In this document: piece by piece, positions 18,891 through 27,350 of the stretch
Layout of the letters: each line of letters starts with the position of its first letter
How positions within the stretch are numbered: the first letter of the stretch is position 1
Assembly: GCA_030715135.1 (NCBI GenBank)
Contig: JAUYVH010000002.1
Span: 310,001 to 374,000, forward strand
Direction: 5' to 3'
From: Keguizhuia sedimenti
GTDB taxonomy: Bacteria > Pseudomonadota > Gammaproteobacteria > Burkholderiales > Burkholderiaceae_D
Length of the DNA stretch: 64,000 nucleotides
Notes under the pieces: model-generated
The model's database searches: none
What the model saw: the letters and a program-made list of their open reading frames with translations, nothing else
What the model was told of the DNA's origin: nothing
Program-made: the position numbers and the translations under genes

Positions 18891-19478
18891 TTATTTGCCG
18901 GGCTTGGAAGGCTCGGGACTTTGCCCGCGAAACAAATGCTTCTCCGATCCGCCTTCCGCAGCCGAGGGAATACCAGTTCCCGTCGTTGGCGCCTTGTCTG
19001 ATCCGGCGGTACCGCTGCTGCCGGAAGTGGTGGCACCCGCTCCGATATAAGGGCTGTTGTTTCCTTTGGTGCCATCCATCGTGCCCAGGTTGCCCGGAAT
19101 ACCTGCGCCGGATATGCCCGTTGTCACGCCCGCACCTCCTCCATCAGTCGAACCTCGCGAACCTCCCGAATTGCTCGAGCCGGATGTACCGGAAATTTTT
19201 TCTGCCGAACTGCCGGAAGAACCCGTTCCATTCGATCCCGATGCGCCGGCACTATTGCCGCTTTTGCCTTTTGCTTCTGAGGAAGAGGCATTGCCGGATC
19301 CTTGTTGATTGGTAATGGCGGAGGAAGTGCCTGCGGTGCCGGCACCGCTCGTCCGGTCAGATGCATTTTTCGTGCTTGTGTCATTCCCTGCGGCATCTGA
19401 GGGGCTTGATACGCCTTGCGCTATTGCTACGCTTGTGCCGAATGCCGAAACAAAAATCACGGCTAAAAGCTTGTTCAT
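18891..19478 (-). CDS. Ser/Gly/Thr-rich low-complexity secreted protein of unknown function
   Basis: 195 residues from an ATG at 19478 preceded by GGAGGT. A standard signal peptide (MNKLLAVIFVSAFGTSVAIAQ) is followed by about 170 residues dominated by Ser, Gly, Thr, Ala and Asn, for example SGSNGTGSSGSSAEKISGT and GGSRGSTDGGGAGVTTG. There is no Cys and little hydrophobic content, so the mature protein is probably disordered in the periplasm or outside the cell. No known domain is recognised. The good start signals and intact frame argue that it is a real gene; low-complexity proteins like this are common but poorly understood in Oxalobacteraceae. Confidence 0.72.
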   Translation of the reverse strand: MNKLLAVIFVSAFGTSVAIAQGVSSPSDAAGNDTSTKNASDRTSGAGTAGTSSAITNQQGSGNASSSEAKGKSGNSAGASGSNGTGSSGSSAEKISGTSGSSNSGGSRGSTDGGGAGVTTGISGAGIPGNLGTMDGTKGNNSPYIGAGATTSGSSGTAGSDKAPTTGTGIPSAAEGGSEKHLFRGQSPEPSKPGK

Positions 19479-19915
19479 CGATCTACCTCCGATATCAGTA
19501 AGGTTTTGCATGCAGAAGGAAATCAAACTTGCGATTGAATATGTCCAGTCAGCCTGTCCTGACTGGTTAGAAACAATGAAGATTAAAAGTTCATTGGCAC
19601 TTTGCCAAATCTGTCTGCCCCATACTTTTGAACTTAACCGAAAGAAAACTTTTATTGTGAGTTATTCGAATGTTTAAGGAGAACACAATACAGATCGATG
19701 AACATATCAAGCACCTGTACGCAGACGAAAGGATGGGAGTTAGGTGAACTTGAATACGCGTGGTCTCGCCGGATTTGCATCAGGCTTTCACGCAAGACCA
19801 AAAACCGGTTCATCCGCGCAATGCATATCGACGTTTACAAGTGGAGCAAGCGCCTCGGATGTTGCAAGCCGCGTACAATACGTTCTTGTCACTGTTATGA
19901 TGAATGGTTGTTGCG
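19479..19915. other. intergenic region
   Basis: 437 bases between the Ser/Gly-rich protein gene and the DUF1841 gene, which diverge here. No supported gene, tRNA or repeat was found. Promoters for both neighbours must lie here; none is clear enough to place. Confidence 0.45.
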
Positions 19916-20338
19916 ATGTTTACTCCTTCCCAGCACGATGTACGCCGCTTTTTCTGCGAAGTGTTCCGCAAACAACAGGCAAATGAAATTCTCACCCCGC
20001 TGGAAGCCATCGCGCGCGATTGGCTGGTGCAGCATCCGGAGTATGCAGATCAGTTGTCTGATGCGGATGCAGCGCTTGCCGCCGACTATTCAGTGGAGCG
20101 CGGACAAGCCAACCCGTTCCTGCATCTTTCGATGCATCTGTCCATTGCCGAGCAAATTTCAATCGATCAGCCACCCGGTATTCGTGCCGCATTCATGGGT
20201 TTGGCGCAACGCCTGGGCTCCGAGCATGATGCGCACCATCAAATGATGGAATGTCTGGGTGAAATGATCTGGAATTCGCAGCGAAGCGGCCTGCCCCCTG
20301 ATGGCGCGGCCTATATTGAATGCATCAGGCGAAGCTAG
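19916..20338 (+). CDS. DUF1841 family protein
   Basis: Conserved betaproteobacterial protein of unknown function, 140 residues, start MFTPSQHDVRRFF at 19916. The helical composition, the block NPFLHLSMHLSIAEQISIDQPPGI (shortened here) and HDAHHQMMECLGEMIWNSQR are the family signature. The His-rich parts (HLSMH, HDAHH) suggest metal binding, which is inference. The gene is convergent with the cytochrome pair and shares a bidirectional terminator. Confidence 0.85.
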   Translation: MFTPSQHDVRRFFCEVFRKQQANEILTPLEAIARDWLVQHPEYADQLSDADAALAADYSVERGQANPFLHLSMHLSIAEQISIDQPPGIRAAFMGLAQRLGSEHDAHHQMMECLGEMIWNSQRSGLPPDGAAYIECIRRS

Positions 20339-20377
20339 GCTACCGGAACCGTTTCGGAAATCTGTCTTCCCAAAAAC

Positions 20378-20404
20378 AAAAAGCCACGCAATGCGTGGCT
20401 TTTT
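20378..20404. terminator. bidirectional terminator between DUF1841 and the cytochromes
   Basis: AAAAAGCCACGC / GCGTGGCTTTTT separated by a few bases, with A and T runs on the two sides. It ends both convergent transcripts. Confidence 0.88.
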
Positions 20405-20422
20405 AAATACTGTGAGTATCTC

Positions 20423-20782
20423 TTATTTGCGCAGAACCAGCGAACCCGGCAGGCTGTGCAGATATGCGGCGATATTTTGAATATCCTGGCGCGAAAGCGG
20501 TTTTGCCTGGGCACCCATGATAGCGTTGCCGCGACCGTTGGCATTAACTGCATTGCCGCCGCGTTGATAGGCAATCAGTGCCTGGGCAAGATAGTCCTGA
20601 TGCTGGCCAGCCAGTTTCGGATAGCTTGGATCGATCGGAGTGTTGTAATCTTTTCCGTGGCAGGATGCGCAATTGTATTTTTCCGCTGCTGCTTTACCGG
20701 CTTGAATATCGCCGGCTGCCCATGCGTTCAAGGAAAGGACGGAAGAAAATAGGATAAGCGCTGACGCGAATTGTTTTTTCAT
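20423..20782 (-). CDS. single-heme cytochrome c (periplasmic)
   Basis: 119-residue class I cytochrome c with signal peptide (MKKQFASALILFSSVLSLNA) and one CXXCH heme site, CASCH, at about residue 40. The axial Met is likely in NAIMGAQAKPLS. The ending IAAYLHSLPG is typical of cytochrome c4/c5-like proteins. It follows another cytochrome c gene by 12 bases, so the two are one operon, probably electron carriers to terminal oxidases or to anaerobic reductases. Confidence 0.9.
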   Translation of the reverse strand: MKKQFASALILFSSVLSLNAWAAGDIQAGKAAAEKYNCASCHGKDYNTPIDPSYPKLAGQHQDYLAQALIAYQRGGNAVNANGRGNAIMGAQAKPLSRQDIQNIAAYLHSLPGSLVLRK

Positions 20783-20794
20783 TTTCTGTATCCG

Positions 20795-21115
20795 TTACTT
20801 TTGTTGCGAATAATAAGCCGCGAGATCGGCGATATCCTCGTCCGTCAGGCTTGCCGCGATGCCCCGCATGGTGGGATGCTTGCGCTCGCCTTTCTGATAA
20901 GCCCTGAGAGAGTTTTCAATATATTTTGCCGTCTGGCCGCCAATCATGGGCACTTGATATACCTCTGGGAAGGCAGTTTTATATCCAGGAATACCGTGGC
21001 AACCTATACACATTTCAACCTTGTGTTCCGCTCTCTTAGCGTCTCCGACTATCTCCGCAGCTGCGGCGAGGTTGGCAACGCCCGCAAGTGCGCAAAGTGC
21101 AAATAATTTTTTCAT
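20795..21115 (-). CDS. single-heme cytochrome c (periplasmic)
   Basis: 106 residues with signal peptide MKKLFALCALAGVANLAAAA and one heme site, CIGCH, near residue 36. The axial Met candidate is in KHPTMRGIAASLTDED. An upstream in-frame start (21169) is rejected since the signal peptide begins cleanly at 21115. First gene of the tandem cytochrome pair; similar pairs occur beside each other in many Burkholderiales. Confidence 0.9.
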   Translation of the reverse strand: MKKLFALCALAGVANLAAAAEIVGDAKRAEHKVEMCIGCHGIPGYKTAFPEVYQVPMIGGQTAKYIENSLRAYQKGERKHPTMRGIAASLTDEDIADLAAYYSQQK

Positions 21116-21564
21116 AATTAGCGGGTAGTAAATGCGAAATTGGCCAGCACAGACGGAAAAGCTGTTCATCCACTCGATGAAGAATTGCTCCGCTGCACAA
21201 AAATCGGGTAATTCTAACCCAAGACATTTAGCACGTCCATGTCAAAATTGATACAACTTCAATCAAGTTTCCTGAAGGTCCATGTAAGCATCAATTATCC
21301 AAAATGTGAGCCATTCCGCTGATTGCAGCAACAAGGCACCCTAAAAACCCGCCTGCTCGGCTTTAAAAATATGCCACTGCATGGGCCAAGTCGCCTCGGG
21401 AACTTGCTCCGCACGAAAAATGACCACCCAGGTAAATCTGCGCAAGGCCCCAAACCATTAAAAATAACGAGACCAGCCTCCTCTGCTGCCCATCCCGCCA
21501 CGAACGAAACCCACAGCTAAATTCTCACTTATACTTGACGCTGTTCCTATTCACGAAACCAGTC
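21116..21564. other. divergent intergenic region (cytochromes / moxR)
   Basis: 449 bases with promoters of the cytochrome pair (minus) and the moxR operon (plus). No gene, RNA or convincing repeat was seen; several stop codons interrupt every frame. Confidence 0.45.
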
Positions 21565-22419
21565 ATGCAACAATCCACGCGCTTTGAAGGTTCGCAAAGC
21601 TATATCGCAACCGATGATCTCAAACTCGCTGTCAACGCCGCGCTGACCCTGCAGCGTCCCCTGCTGATCAAGGGCGAGCCGGGCACCGGCAAGACCATGC
21701 TGGCGGAGGAAGTGGCCGCCGCACTCGGCATGCCGCTTTTGCAATGGCATATCAAATCGACTACCAAGGCACAGCAAGGCCTGTACGAATACGATGCCGT
21801 CTCCCGGCTGCGCGACTCGCAACTGGGCGACGAACGAGTCAAGGATATTCACAACTACATCGTCAAGGGCGTGCTGTGGCAGGCATTTACGGCCGATCAG
21901 CAGGTGGTGTTGCTGATCGACGAGATCGACAAGGCCGACATCGAATTCCCCAACGATTTGCTGCGCGAACTCGACCGCATGGAATTTTATGTTTATGAGA
22001 CGCGCGAACTGGTCAAGGCAAAGCAGCGCCCGCTGGTGATCATCACGTCCAATAATGAAAAGGAATTGCCGGACGCTTTTTTGCGCCGCTGCTTTTTCCA
22101 TTACATCCAGTTTCCGGACAAGGACACGATGGCGCAAATCGTTGATGTGCATTTCCCAAAGCTGAAAAAAGATTTGCTGGAACAGGCTCTGCACAGTTTT
22201 TATGAAATGCGCGAAGTCGGCGGCCTTAAAAAGAAACCCTCGACCTCGGAATTGCTCGACTGGCTGAAGCTCCTGATGGCCGAAGACATTCCGGCGGAAG
22301 CTCTGCGCAGCACGGATGCCAGAACCGCCATTCCACCCCTGCACGGTGCCTTGCTGAAAAACGAACAGGATATCCATTTGTTCGAACGCCTGATGTTCAT
22401 GTCGCGCGCCAACCGCTGA
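21565..22419 (+). CDS. MoxR-family AAA+ ATPase
   Basis: AAA+ chaperone-type ATPase of 284 residues. Walker A GEPGTGKTM, Walker B VVLLIDEIDKAD, sensor 1 IITSNNEKELPDAFLRRC with the Arg finger. The start MQQSTRFEGSQSYIATDD at 21565 is chosen over an upstream TTG. MoxR proteins act with VWA proteins to load metals or remodel enzyme complexes; the VWA partner is the third gene of this operon. Between them sits a GNAT gene. The client protein cannot be read from the sequence. Confidence 0.93.
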   Translation: MQQSTRFEGSQSYIATDDLKLAVNAALTLQRPLLIKGEPGTGKTMLAEEVAAALGMPLLQWHIKSTTKAQQGLYEYDAVSRLRDSQLGDERVKDIHNYIVKGVLWQAFTADQQVVLLIDEIDKADIEFPNDLLRELDRMEFYVYETRELVKAKQRPLVIITSNNEKELPDAFLRRCFFHYIQFPDKDTMAQIVDVHFPKLKKDLLEQALHSFYEMREVGGLKKKPSTSELLDWLKLLMAEDIPAEALRSTDARTAIPPLHGALLKNEQDIHLFERLMFMSRANR

Positions 22420-22445
22420 TTCGTTCCTAACAATAAGGAATTGTC

Positions 22446-23036
22446 ATGGCTTTCGTTGAACCGATCATGCTGACAGGCCGCTACGCCGCGCTGGAGCCAC
22501 TCGATATCAAGCACGCCGCCGGTCTGGAGGAAGCGGTGATGGACGGCGAATTATGGAAGCTCTGGTTCACCGCCATACCCGCACCTGAAGAAGTAGCGGA
22601 ATTCGTCGAACAGTTACTGTCCGAACGTGCGCAGGGAAAAAGCATGGCGTTTGCAGTGCGCGACAACAAGAGCGGCAAGATCGTGGGCAGCACGCGCTAT
22701 CTGAATATCGATGCCGGCAACCGCCGCCTTGAAATCGGCGGAACCTGGTACGCTGCGCGTGCACAACGTACAGCAATCAACACCGAATGCAAGCTGCTGT
22801 TGCTGACTCATGCCTTTGAAGCGCTTGACTGCATTGCGGTGGAGTTCCGCACCGACTGGCTCAACCAGCGATCGCAGGCGGCGATTGAACGGCTCGGCGC
22901 CAAGCGCGACGGCGTGCTGCGCAACCACAGGATCATGCCCGATGGCAGGATACGCGACACGGTGTGCTATTCCATACTCCGCAACGAATGGAACGGCGTA
23001 AAAATCAATCTGCAGCACAAACTGGAACGGGACTGA
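22446..23036 (+). CDS. GNAT family N-acetyltransferase (RimJ/RimL-like)
   Basis: Acetyl-CoA-dependent acetyltransferase of 196 residues. The fold shows GSTRYLNIDAGNRRLEIGGTW (shortened), INTECKLLLLTHAFEALDC and NQRSQAAIERLGAKRDGVLRNH, the RimJ/RimL pattern for acetylating N-termini or side-chain amines. It sits 26 bases after moxR and its stop codon ends one base before the GTG of the VWA gene, so it belongs to the same operon. Its role in that operon is unknown. Confidence 0.88.
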   Translation: MAFVEPIMLTGRYAALEPLDIKHAAGLEEAVMDGELWKLWFTAIPAPEEVAEFVEQLLSERAQGKSMAFAVRDNKSGKIVGSTRYLNIDAGNRRLEIGGTWYAARAQRTAINTECKLLLLTHAFEALDCIAVEFRTDWLNQRSQAAIERLGAKRDGVLRNHRIMPDGRIRDTVCYSILRNEWNGVKINLQHKLERD

Positions 23037-23037
23037 T

Positions 23038-24207
23038 GTGCTGATCGATTTTTTCTTTATCCTAAAGGACGCGAAGATTCCGGTCTCTATCAAGGAATTC
23101 CTGATGTTGCTGGAAGCGATGCAGAAAAACGTGATCGCGCCTTCGCTGGATGAATTTTATTATCTGTCGCGCATGACGCTGGTTAAAAGCGAAACCGACT
23201 ACGACAAGTTCGACCGCGCTTTCGGCTGGTATTTCAAGGGCGTCAACAGTATTTTTGAAAGCAATCCCGTCATTCCTGCTGATTGGCTGAAGGAACGGCT
23301 GGAGAAAGCGCTTTCCCGGGAAGAGCGCGAACAGATCGAGAAATTCGGTTATGACAGGCTGGCCGAGCAGCTGAACAAGCTGCTCAAGGAGCAGAAGGAG
23401 CGCCATGAAGGCGGCAGCAAGTGGATCGGCACCGGCGGCACTTCACCCTTCGGCAACAGCGGCCACAATCCGGAAGGGATACGCATCGGCGGCGAAAGCC
23501 GTAACCGCAACGCGGTAAAAGTATGGGAAGCGCGCAGCTTCCGCGATTATGACGACCAACGCGAGCTGGGTACGCGCAATCTGAAAGTCGCGCTGCGCAG
23601 CCTGCGCAAGTTTGCACGCGATGGCGCCGACGAAGAGCTGGCGCTGGACGAGACGATCCGCGCCACCGCCAACAATGGCGGTTACATCGACATCAGGATG
23701 CAGCCTGAACGAAAAAACAATATCAAGGTTTTAATGCTGCTTGATGTGGGCGGATCAATGGACGACCATATCACGCGTACCGAGGAATTGTTTTCGGCGG
23801 CGCGGACCGAATTCAAGAATATGGATTTTTATTACTTCCATAATTGCGTGTACGACAAGCTGTGGCGCACCAATCAGCGCCGGCATGCGGAACGCTTCGC
23901 GACCTGGGACATCCTGCATAAATACCCATCCGATACCAAGCTGATCTTTGTCGGCGACGCCACCATGTCGCCGTATGAAGTACTGGCAGTGAACGGTTCT
24001 GTCGAATACAACAATGATGAGCCTGGCGCGGAATGGCTGCGGCGCTTCACCAACGCATTTCCTGATCATGTCTGGCTCAATCCGGAGCCGGAAGGCATCT
24101 GGCCATACCGTCAGTCGATAGACATTATCCGCAAGCTCATCGATAACCGCATGTATCCTCTTACGCTAGAAGGCCTAGAGCGCGCAATACGCGTATTGAG
24201 CAAATAA
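23038..24207 (+). CDS. CoxE-like VWA-domain protein
   Basis: 389 residues from a GTG, immediately after the GNAT stop. The C-terminal VWA domain has LMLLDVGGSMDDHITR where the MIDAS motif is expected, and TKLIFVGDATMSPYE for the second conserved part. The motif reads DxGGS rather than DxSxS. The N-terminal 170 residues are charged and helical. CoxE/VWA proteins pair with MoxR ATPases to mature enzymes such as CO dehydrogenase; no such enzyme is nearby, so the client is unknown. Confidence 0.88.
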   Translation: MLIDFFFILKDAKIPVSIKEFLMLLEAMQKNVIAPSLDEFYYLSRMTLVKSETDYDKFDRAFGWYFKGVNSIFESNPVIPADWLKERLEKALSREEREQIEKFGYDRLAEQLNKLLKEQKERHEGGSKWIGTGGTSPFGNSGHNPEGIRIGGESRNRNAVKVWEARSFRDYDDQRELGTRNLKVALRSLRKFARDGADEELALDETIRATANNGGYIDIRMQPERKNNIKVLMLLDVGGSMDDHITRTEELFSAARTEFKNMDFYYFHNCVYDKLWRTNQRRHAERFATWDILHKYPSDTKLIFVGDATMSPYEVLAVNGSVEYNNDEPGAEWLRRFTNAFPDHVWLNPEPEGIWPYRQSIDIIRKLIDNRMYPLTLEGLERAIRVLSK

Positions 24208-24230
24208 GCGCGCAGATATAAATAAGCGAC

Positions 24231-25058
24231 TTAACGCCACAATGCAGGAAGAAACTTTTTCAGCGCGGACATCAGGTTTTTGCTGGTAACCGGCTTTTCC
24301 AGATAGCCGTCGCACCCAACCTTGCGCGCCTCAGCCTGATCGTAAGAAAAAGAACCACCGACCAGGAAAACCACCGTGACCCGGTCCGCGATCTGGGTTT
24401 TGATGCTCGCGCATAAGCGATAGGGCTCAACATCCGGCAAGGATGTATTCATCAACACTATCGAAATTTTCTGCCTTCTGCATTGCAACAAGGCTTCCGC
24501 TTCGGTGCTTGCACAGGCCACCGGTATATTACGATTACCCAGCAGTTCCGCCACATAATCCCGGAATGCCACATTCCTGTCGACGACCAGCACGCCACCA
24601 TTGACCGGGGGTCTGCGTAAATGCAAGTAATCGTCAGGACGCATGTTCTCATCAAAAATGCGTTCCTTGCGGCGCCGTTCCGGGACCGTGACGATATCGG
24701 ACGCTTCCAATTCCGCCAATGCGTCAGCACGACGCTCAACCAGGCTGTCCAGCGCCGTCAGAAGCTCGCCTGCCTTCACTGGGCGCGCGACGTGCGGATA
24801 GGCATGTTCAAGCTTGGAAGAAGCGATCAGCAATGCAGGACGGAGCATACTGGGCGACAGATAAGACAAAGCAATCAGCGCTTTTTCTTCGTCAGCATTG
24901 GCAAGAAAAATATCAGGATCCTGGAGATTATCTTCAGGCAAAGAAAAATAGGTACACCCTCTTTCGCCGTGGTCGGCAAATATCCGCTGGATGATCGCCG
25001 CTTCTTCCGGACGAAAACCGAGCAAACGTACGGCAAAAGGATATTTTGTGTTAAACAT
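24231..25058 (-). CDS. tandem pseudo-receiver (degenerate response-regulator) protein
   Basis: 275 residues. The C-terminal half (about 155-270) has the receiver fold: VLVVDRNVAFRDYVAELL, then ISIVLMNTSLPDVEPY at the site where Asp is normally phosphorylated, and GCDGYLEKPV with the conserved Lys. Asn replaces the phosphoacceptor Asp and Arg replaces one acidic residue of the pocket (VVDR for VVDD). The N-terminal half (about 10-110) looks like a second receiver that has lost most motifs (ALLIASSK, HVARPVKAGELLTALDSL). No output domain is seen. It may be a phosphorylation-independent regulator or adaptor; the function is unknown. Confidence 0.75.
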   Translation of the reverse strand: MFNTKYPFAVRLLGFRPEEAAIIQRIFADHGERGCTYFSLPEDNLQDPDIFLANADEEKALIALSYLSPSMLRPALLIASSKLEHAYPHVARPVKAGELLTALDSLVERRADALAELEASDIVTVPERRRKERIFDENMRPDDYLHLRRPPVNGGVLVVDRNVAFRDYVAELLGNRNIPVACASTEAEALLQCRRQKISIVLMNTSLPDVEPYRLCASIKTQIADRVTVVFLVGGSFSYDQAEARKVGCDGYLEKPVTSKNLMSALKKFLPALWR

Positions 25059-25240
25059 TGCCGGTATTTTATAAAAAGAATCGCTTATATTGCATCACAG
25101 AAACTAAGAAAGATGTAACAACGGAGTTACAAATTTTATGTGTTCTATTTAATGCAACATGTTCTTGGCGTAAAAGCCGGTTTTTATTTTCCGGAATGTC
25201 AAGACAGTTTTTTCAAATGTTGATAAGTCGTCTATTTAGT

Positions 25241-25258
25241 TATTGGTTTTTACCAATA
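25241..25258. promoter_or_regulatory. perfect inverted repeat upstream of parE
   Basis: TATTGGT-TTTT-ACCAATA, 7-base perfect arms. It lies in the divergent region between the pseudo-receiver gene (start 25058) and parE (start 25356) and could be an operator. No regulator can be named. Confidence 0.4.
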
Positions 25259-25355
25259 TATAACCCTAATGCTGAACTCATATGCCGATAAGTGCTCCAC
25301 CGCATGAGTTTTTCTTTAGAATGCAACCAATTTTGCTTCCAGATAATTGACCTGA

Positions 25356-27350
25356 ATGGCCACCAGAAAAAATTCACTATCCGATTACAGCGAATCATCC
25401 ATCCGCGTTCTTAAAGGCTTGGAGCCGGTCAAGCAACGTCCGGGCATGTATACCCGGACGGAGAATCCCTTGCATATTATCCAAGAGGTGATCGATAACG
25501 CGTCCGACGAAGCCTTGGCGGGTAACTGCAAGCATATCCAGGTCACCTTGAATACGGACGGCAGCGTCAGCGTTGAAGACGACGGTCGCGGCATCCCGGT
25601 CGGGCTGCATCCGGAAGAGAAGGTGCCGACGGTGGAAATTGTTTTCACCCGCTTGCATGCGGGCGGCAAGTTCGACAAGGGGTCCGGTGGCGCCTATGCG
25701 TTCTCGGGTGGCCTGCACGGTGTCGGCGTGTCCGTCACCAATGCCTTGTCCTCGCGCTTGGAAATCACCGTCTGGCGCAAGGATGAAAAAGGCAACGGCG
25801 AGCATCGCATCGTGTTTTCCAACGGCGATGTGATCGAAAAGCTCAAATCGCGCCCTCTCTCAGAAAAGAAGTCGGGTACGCGCGTAACCGCCTGGCCCAA
25901 TCCCAAGTATTTCGATTCGCCAAATATTCCGTTCGGCGAATTGCAGCGCCTACTGCGTTCGAAGGCAGTGCTCCTGCCGGGCGTGAAAGTGACGCTCATC
26001 AATGCCAAGAATGGCGAAACCCAGACCTGGCAATATGAACAAGGCCTGCGCGGCTATCTGAATGAAGCGCTGGCCCAGTCTTCAAGCGGCGAAACCCTCG
26101 TACCGCTCTTCGAAGGCGAGCAATACGCCGGCCCGGACGCCGAAGGTTTTGCGGAAGGCGAAGGCGCGGCATGGGTCGTGGCTTGGACAGAAGACGGCAA
26201 CGTGGTGCGTGAATCCTATGTGAACCTGATTCCGACGTCTGCCGGCGGCACGCATGAATCAGGCTTGCGCGAAGGCTTGTTCGGCGCGGTGAAGAGCTTC
26301 GTCGAAATGCACTCGCTGCTGCCGAAAGGCGTCAAGCTCTTGCCGGAGGACGTCTTCGCACGCGTGTCCTTCGTCTTGTCGGCCAAGGTGCTCGATCCGC
26401 AATTCCAGGGCCAGACCAAGGAAAGGCTGAACTCGCGTGACGCAGTGCGGCTGGTTTCGGGCTATGTGCGCTCGGCGCTCGAATTATGGCTGAACCACCA
26501 TGTCGATTACGGCCGCAAGCTGGCCGAGCTGGTCATCAAGCAGGCACAAACCCGCCTGCGCTCGGCGCAGAAAGTCGAGAAGAAAAAATCCTCCGGTGTT
26601 GCCGTACTTCCCGGCAAGCTGACCGATTGCGAATCGACCGATGTCACGCGCAATGAATTGTTTCTGGTCGAGGGCGATTCTGCGGGAGGCTCGGCAAAGA
26701 TGGGCCGCAACAAGGAATTCCAGGCCATCCTGCCCTTGCGCGGCAAGGTCCTGAATGCCTGGGAAACCGAGCGCGACCGCCTGTTCGCCAATAATGAAAT
26801 TCACGATATCGCAGTGGCCATCGGCGTCGACCCGCATGGCAGGAACGATAGCATTGACCTTTCGGGCTTGCGCTATGGCCGCATCTGCATCCTGTCCGAT
26901 GCGGACGTGGACGGCTCGCATATCCAGGTACTGCTGCTGACCCTGTTTTTCAAGCACTTCCCGCAACTGATCGACCGCGGCCACATCTGCATCGCACGTC
27001 CGCCACTGTACCGCGTCGATGCCCCGGCGCGCGGCAAGAAACCGGCGCAGAAAATGTATGCGCTGGACGACGGTGAGCTGGAAGCGATCGAGGACAAGCT
27101 GCGCAAGGACGGCATCAAGGAAGGCGGATGGTCGATTTCGCGTTTCAAGGGCCTGGGCGAGATGAATGCGGAACAATTATGGGAAACCACGATGAATCCG
27201 GACACGCGCCGCCTGCTGCCGGTGACGCTGGGCGACTACGGCCTGAGTTCTTCCGAGGCGCGTTTCAACATGCTGATGGGCAAAGGCGAAGCGGCAGCGC
27301 GTCGTACCTGGCTTGAAGAACACGGCAACGAGGCGGAAGCGGATATCTGA
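25356..27350 (+). CDS. parE: DNA topoisomerase IV subunit B
   Basis: ATPase subunit of topoisomerase IV, 664 residues, full length. GHKL ATPase motifs EVIDNASDEALAG, DDGRGIP and GGLHGVGVSVTNALS are in the N-terminal domain. The TOPRIM domain carries EGDSAGGSAKMGRNKEFQA (shortened) and DADVDGSHI. Distinguished from GyrB by length and by the ParE-type KQRPGMYTR start region. Its stop TGA overlaps the ATG of the transglycosylase gene by one base. parC is two genes on. Confidence 0.97.
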   Translation: MATRKNSLSDYSESSIRVLKGLEPVKQRPGMYTRTENPLHIIQEVIDNASDEALAGNCKHIQVTLNTDGSVSVEDDGRGIPVGLHPEEKVPTVEIVFTRLHAGGKFDKGSGGAYAFSGGLHGVGVSVTNALSSRLEITVWRKDEKGNGEHRIVFSNGDVIEKLKSRPLSEKKSGTRVTAWPNPKYFDSPNIPFGELQRLLRSKAVLLPGVKVTLINAKNGETQTWQYEQGLRGYLNEALAQSSSGETLVPLFEGEQYAGPDAEGFAEGEGAAWVVAWTEDGNVVRESYVNLIPTSAGGTHESGLREGLFGAVKSFVEMHSLLPKGVKLLPEDVFARVSFVLSAKVLDPQFQGQTKERLNSRDAVRLVSGYVRSALELWLNHHVDYGRKLAELVIKQAQTRLRSAQKVEKKKSSGVAVLPGKLTDCESTDVTRNELFLVEGDSAGGSAKMGRNKEFQAILPLRGKVLNAWETERDRLFANNEIHDIAVAIGVDPHGRNDSIDLSGLRYGRICILSDADVDGSHIQVLLLTLFFKHFPQLIDRGHICIARPPLYRVDAPARGKKPAQKMYALDDGELEAIEDKLRKDGIKEGGWSISRFKGLGEMNAEQLWETTMNPDTRRLLPVTLGDYGLSSSEARFNMLMGKGEAAARRTWLEEHGNEAEADI

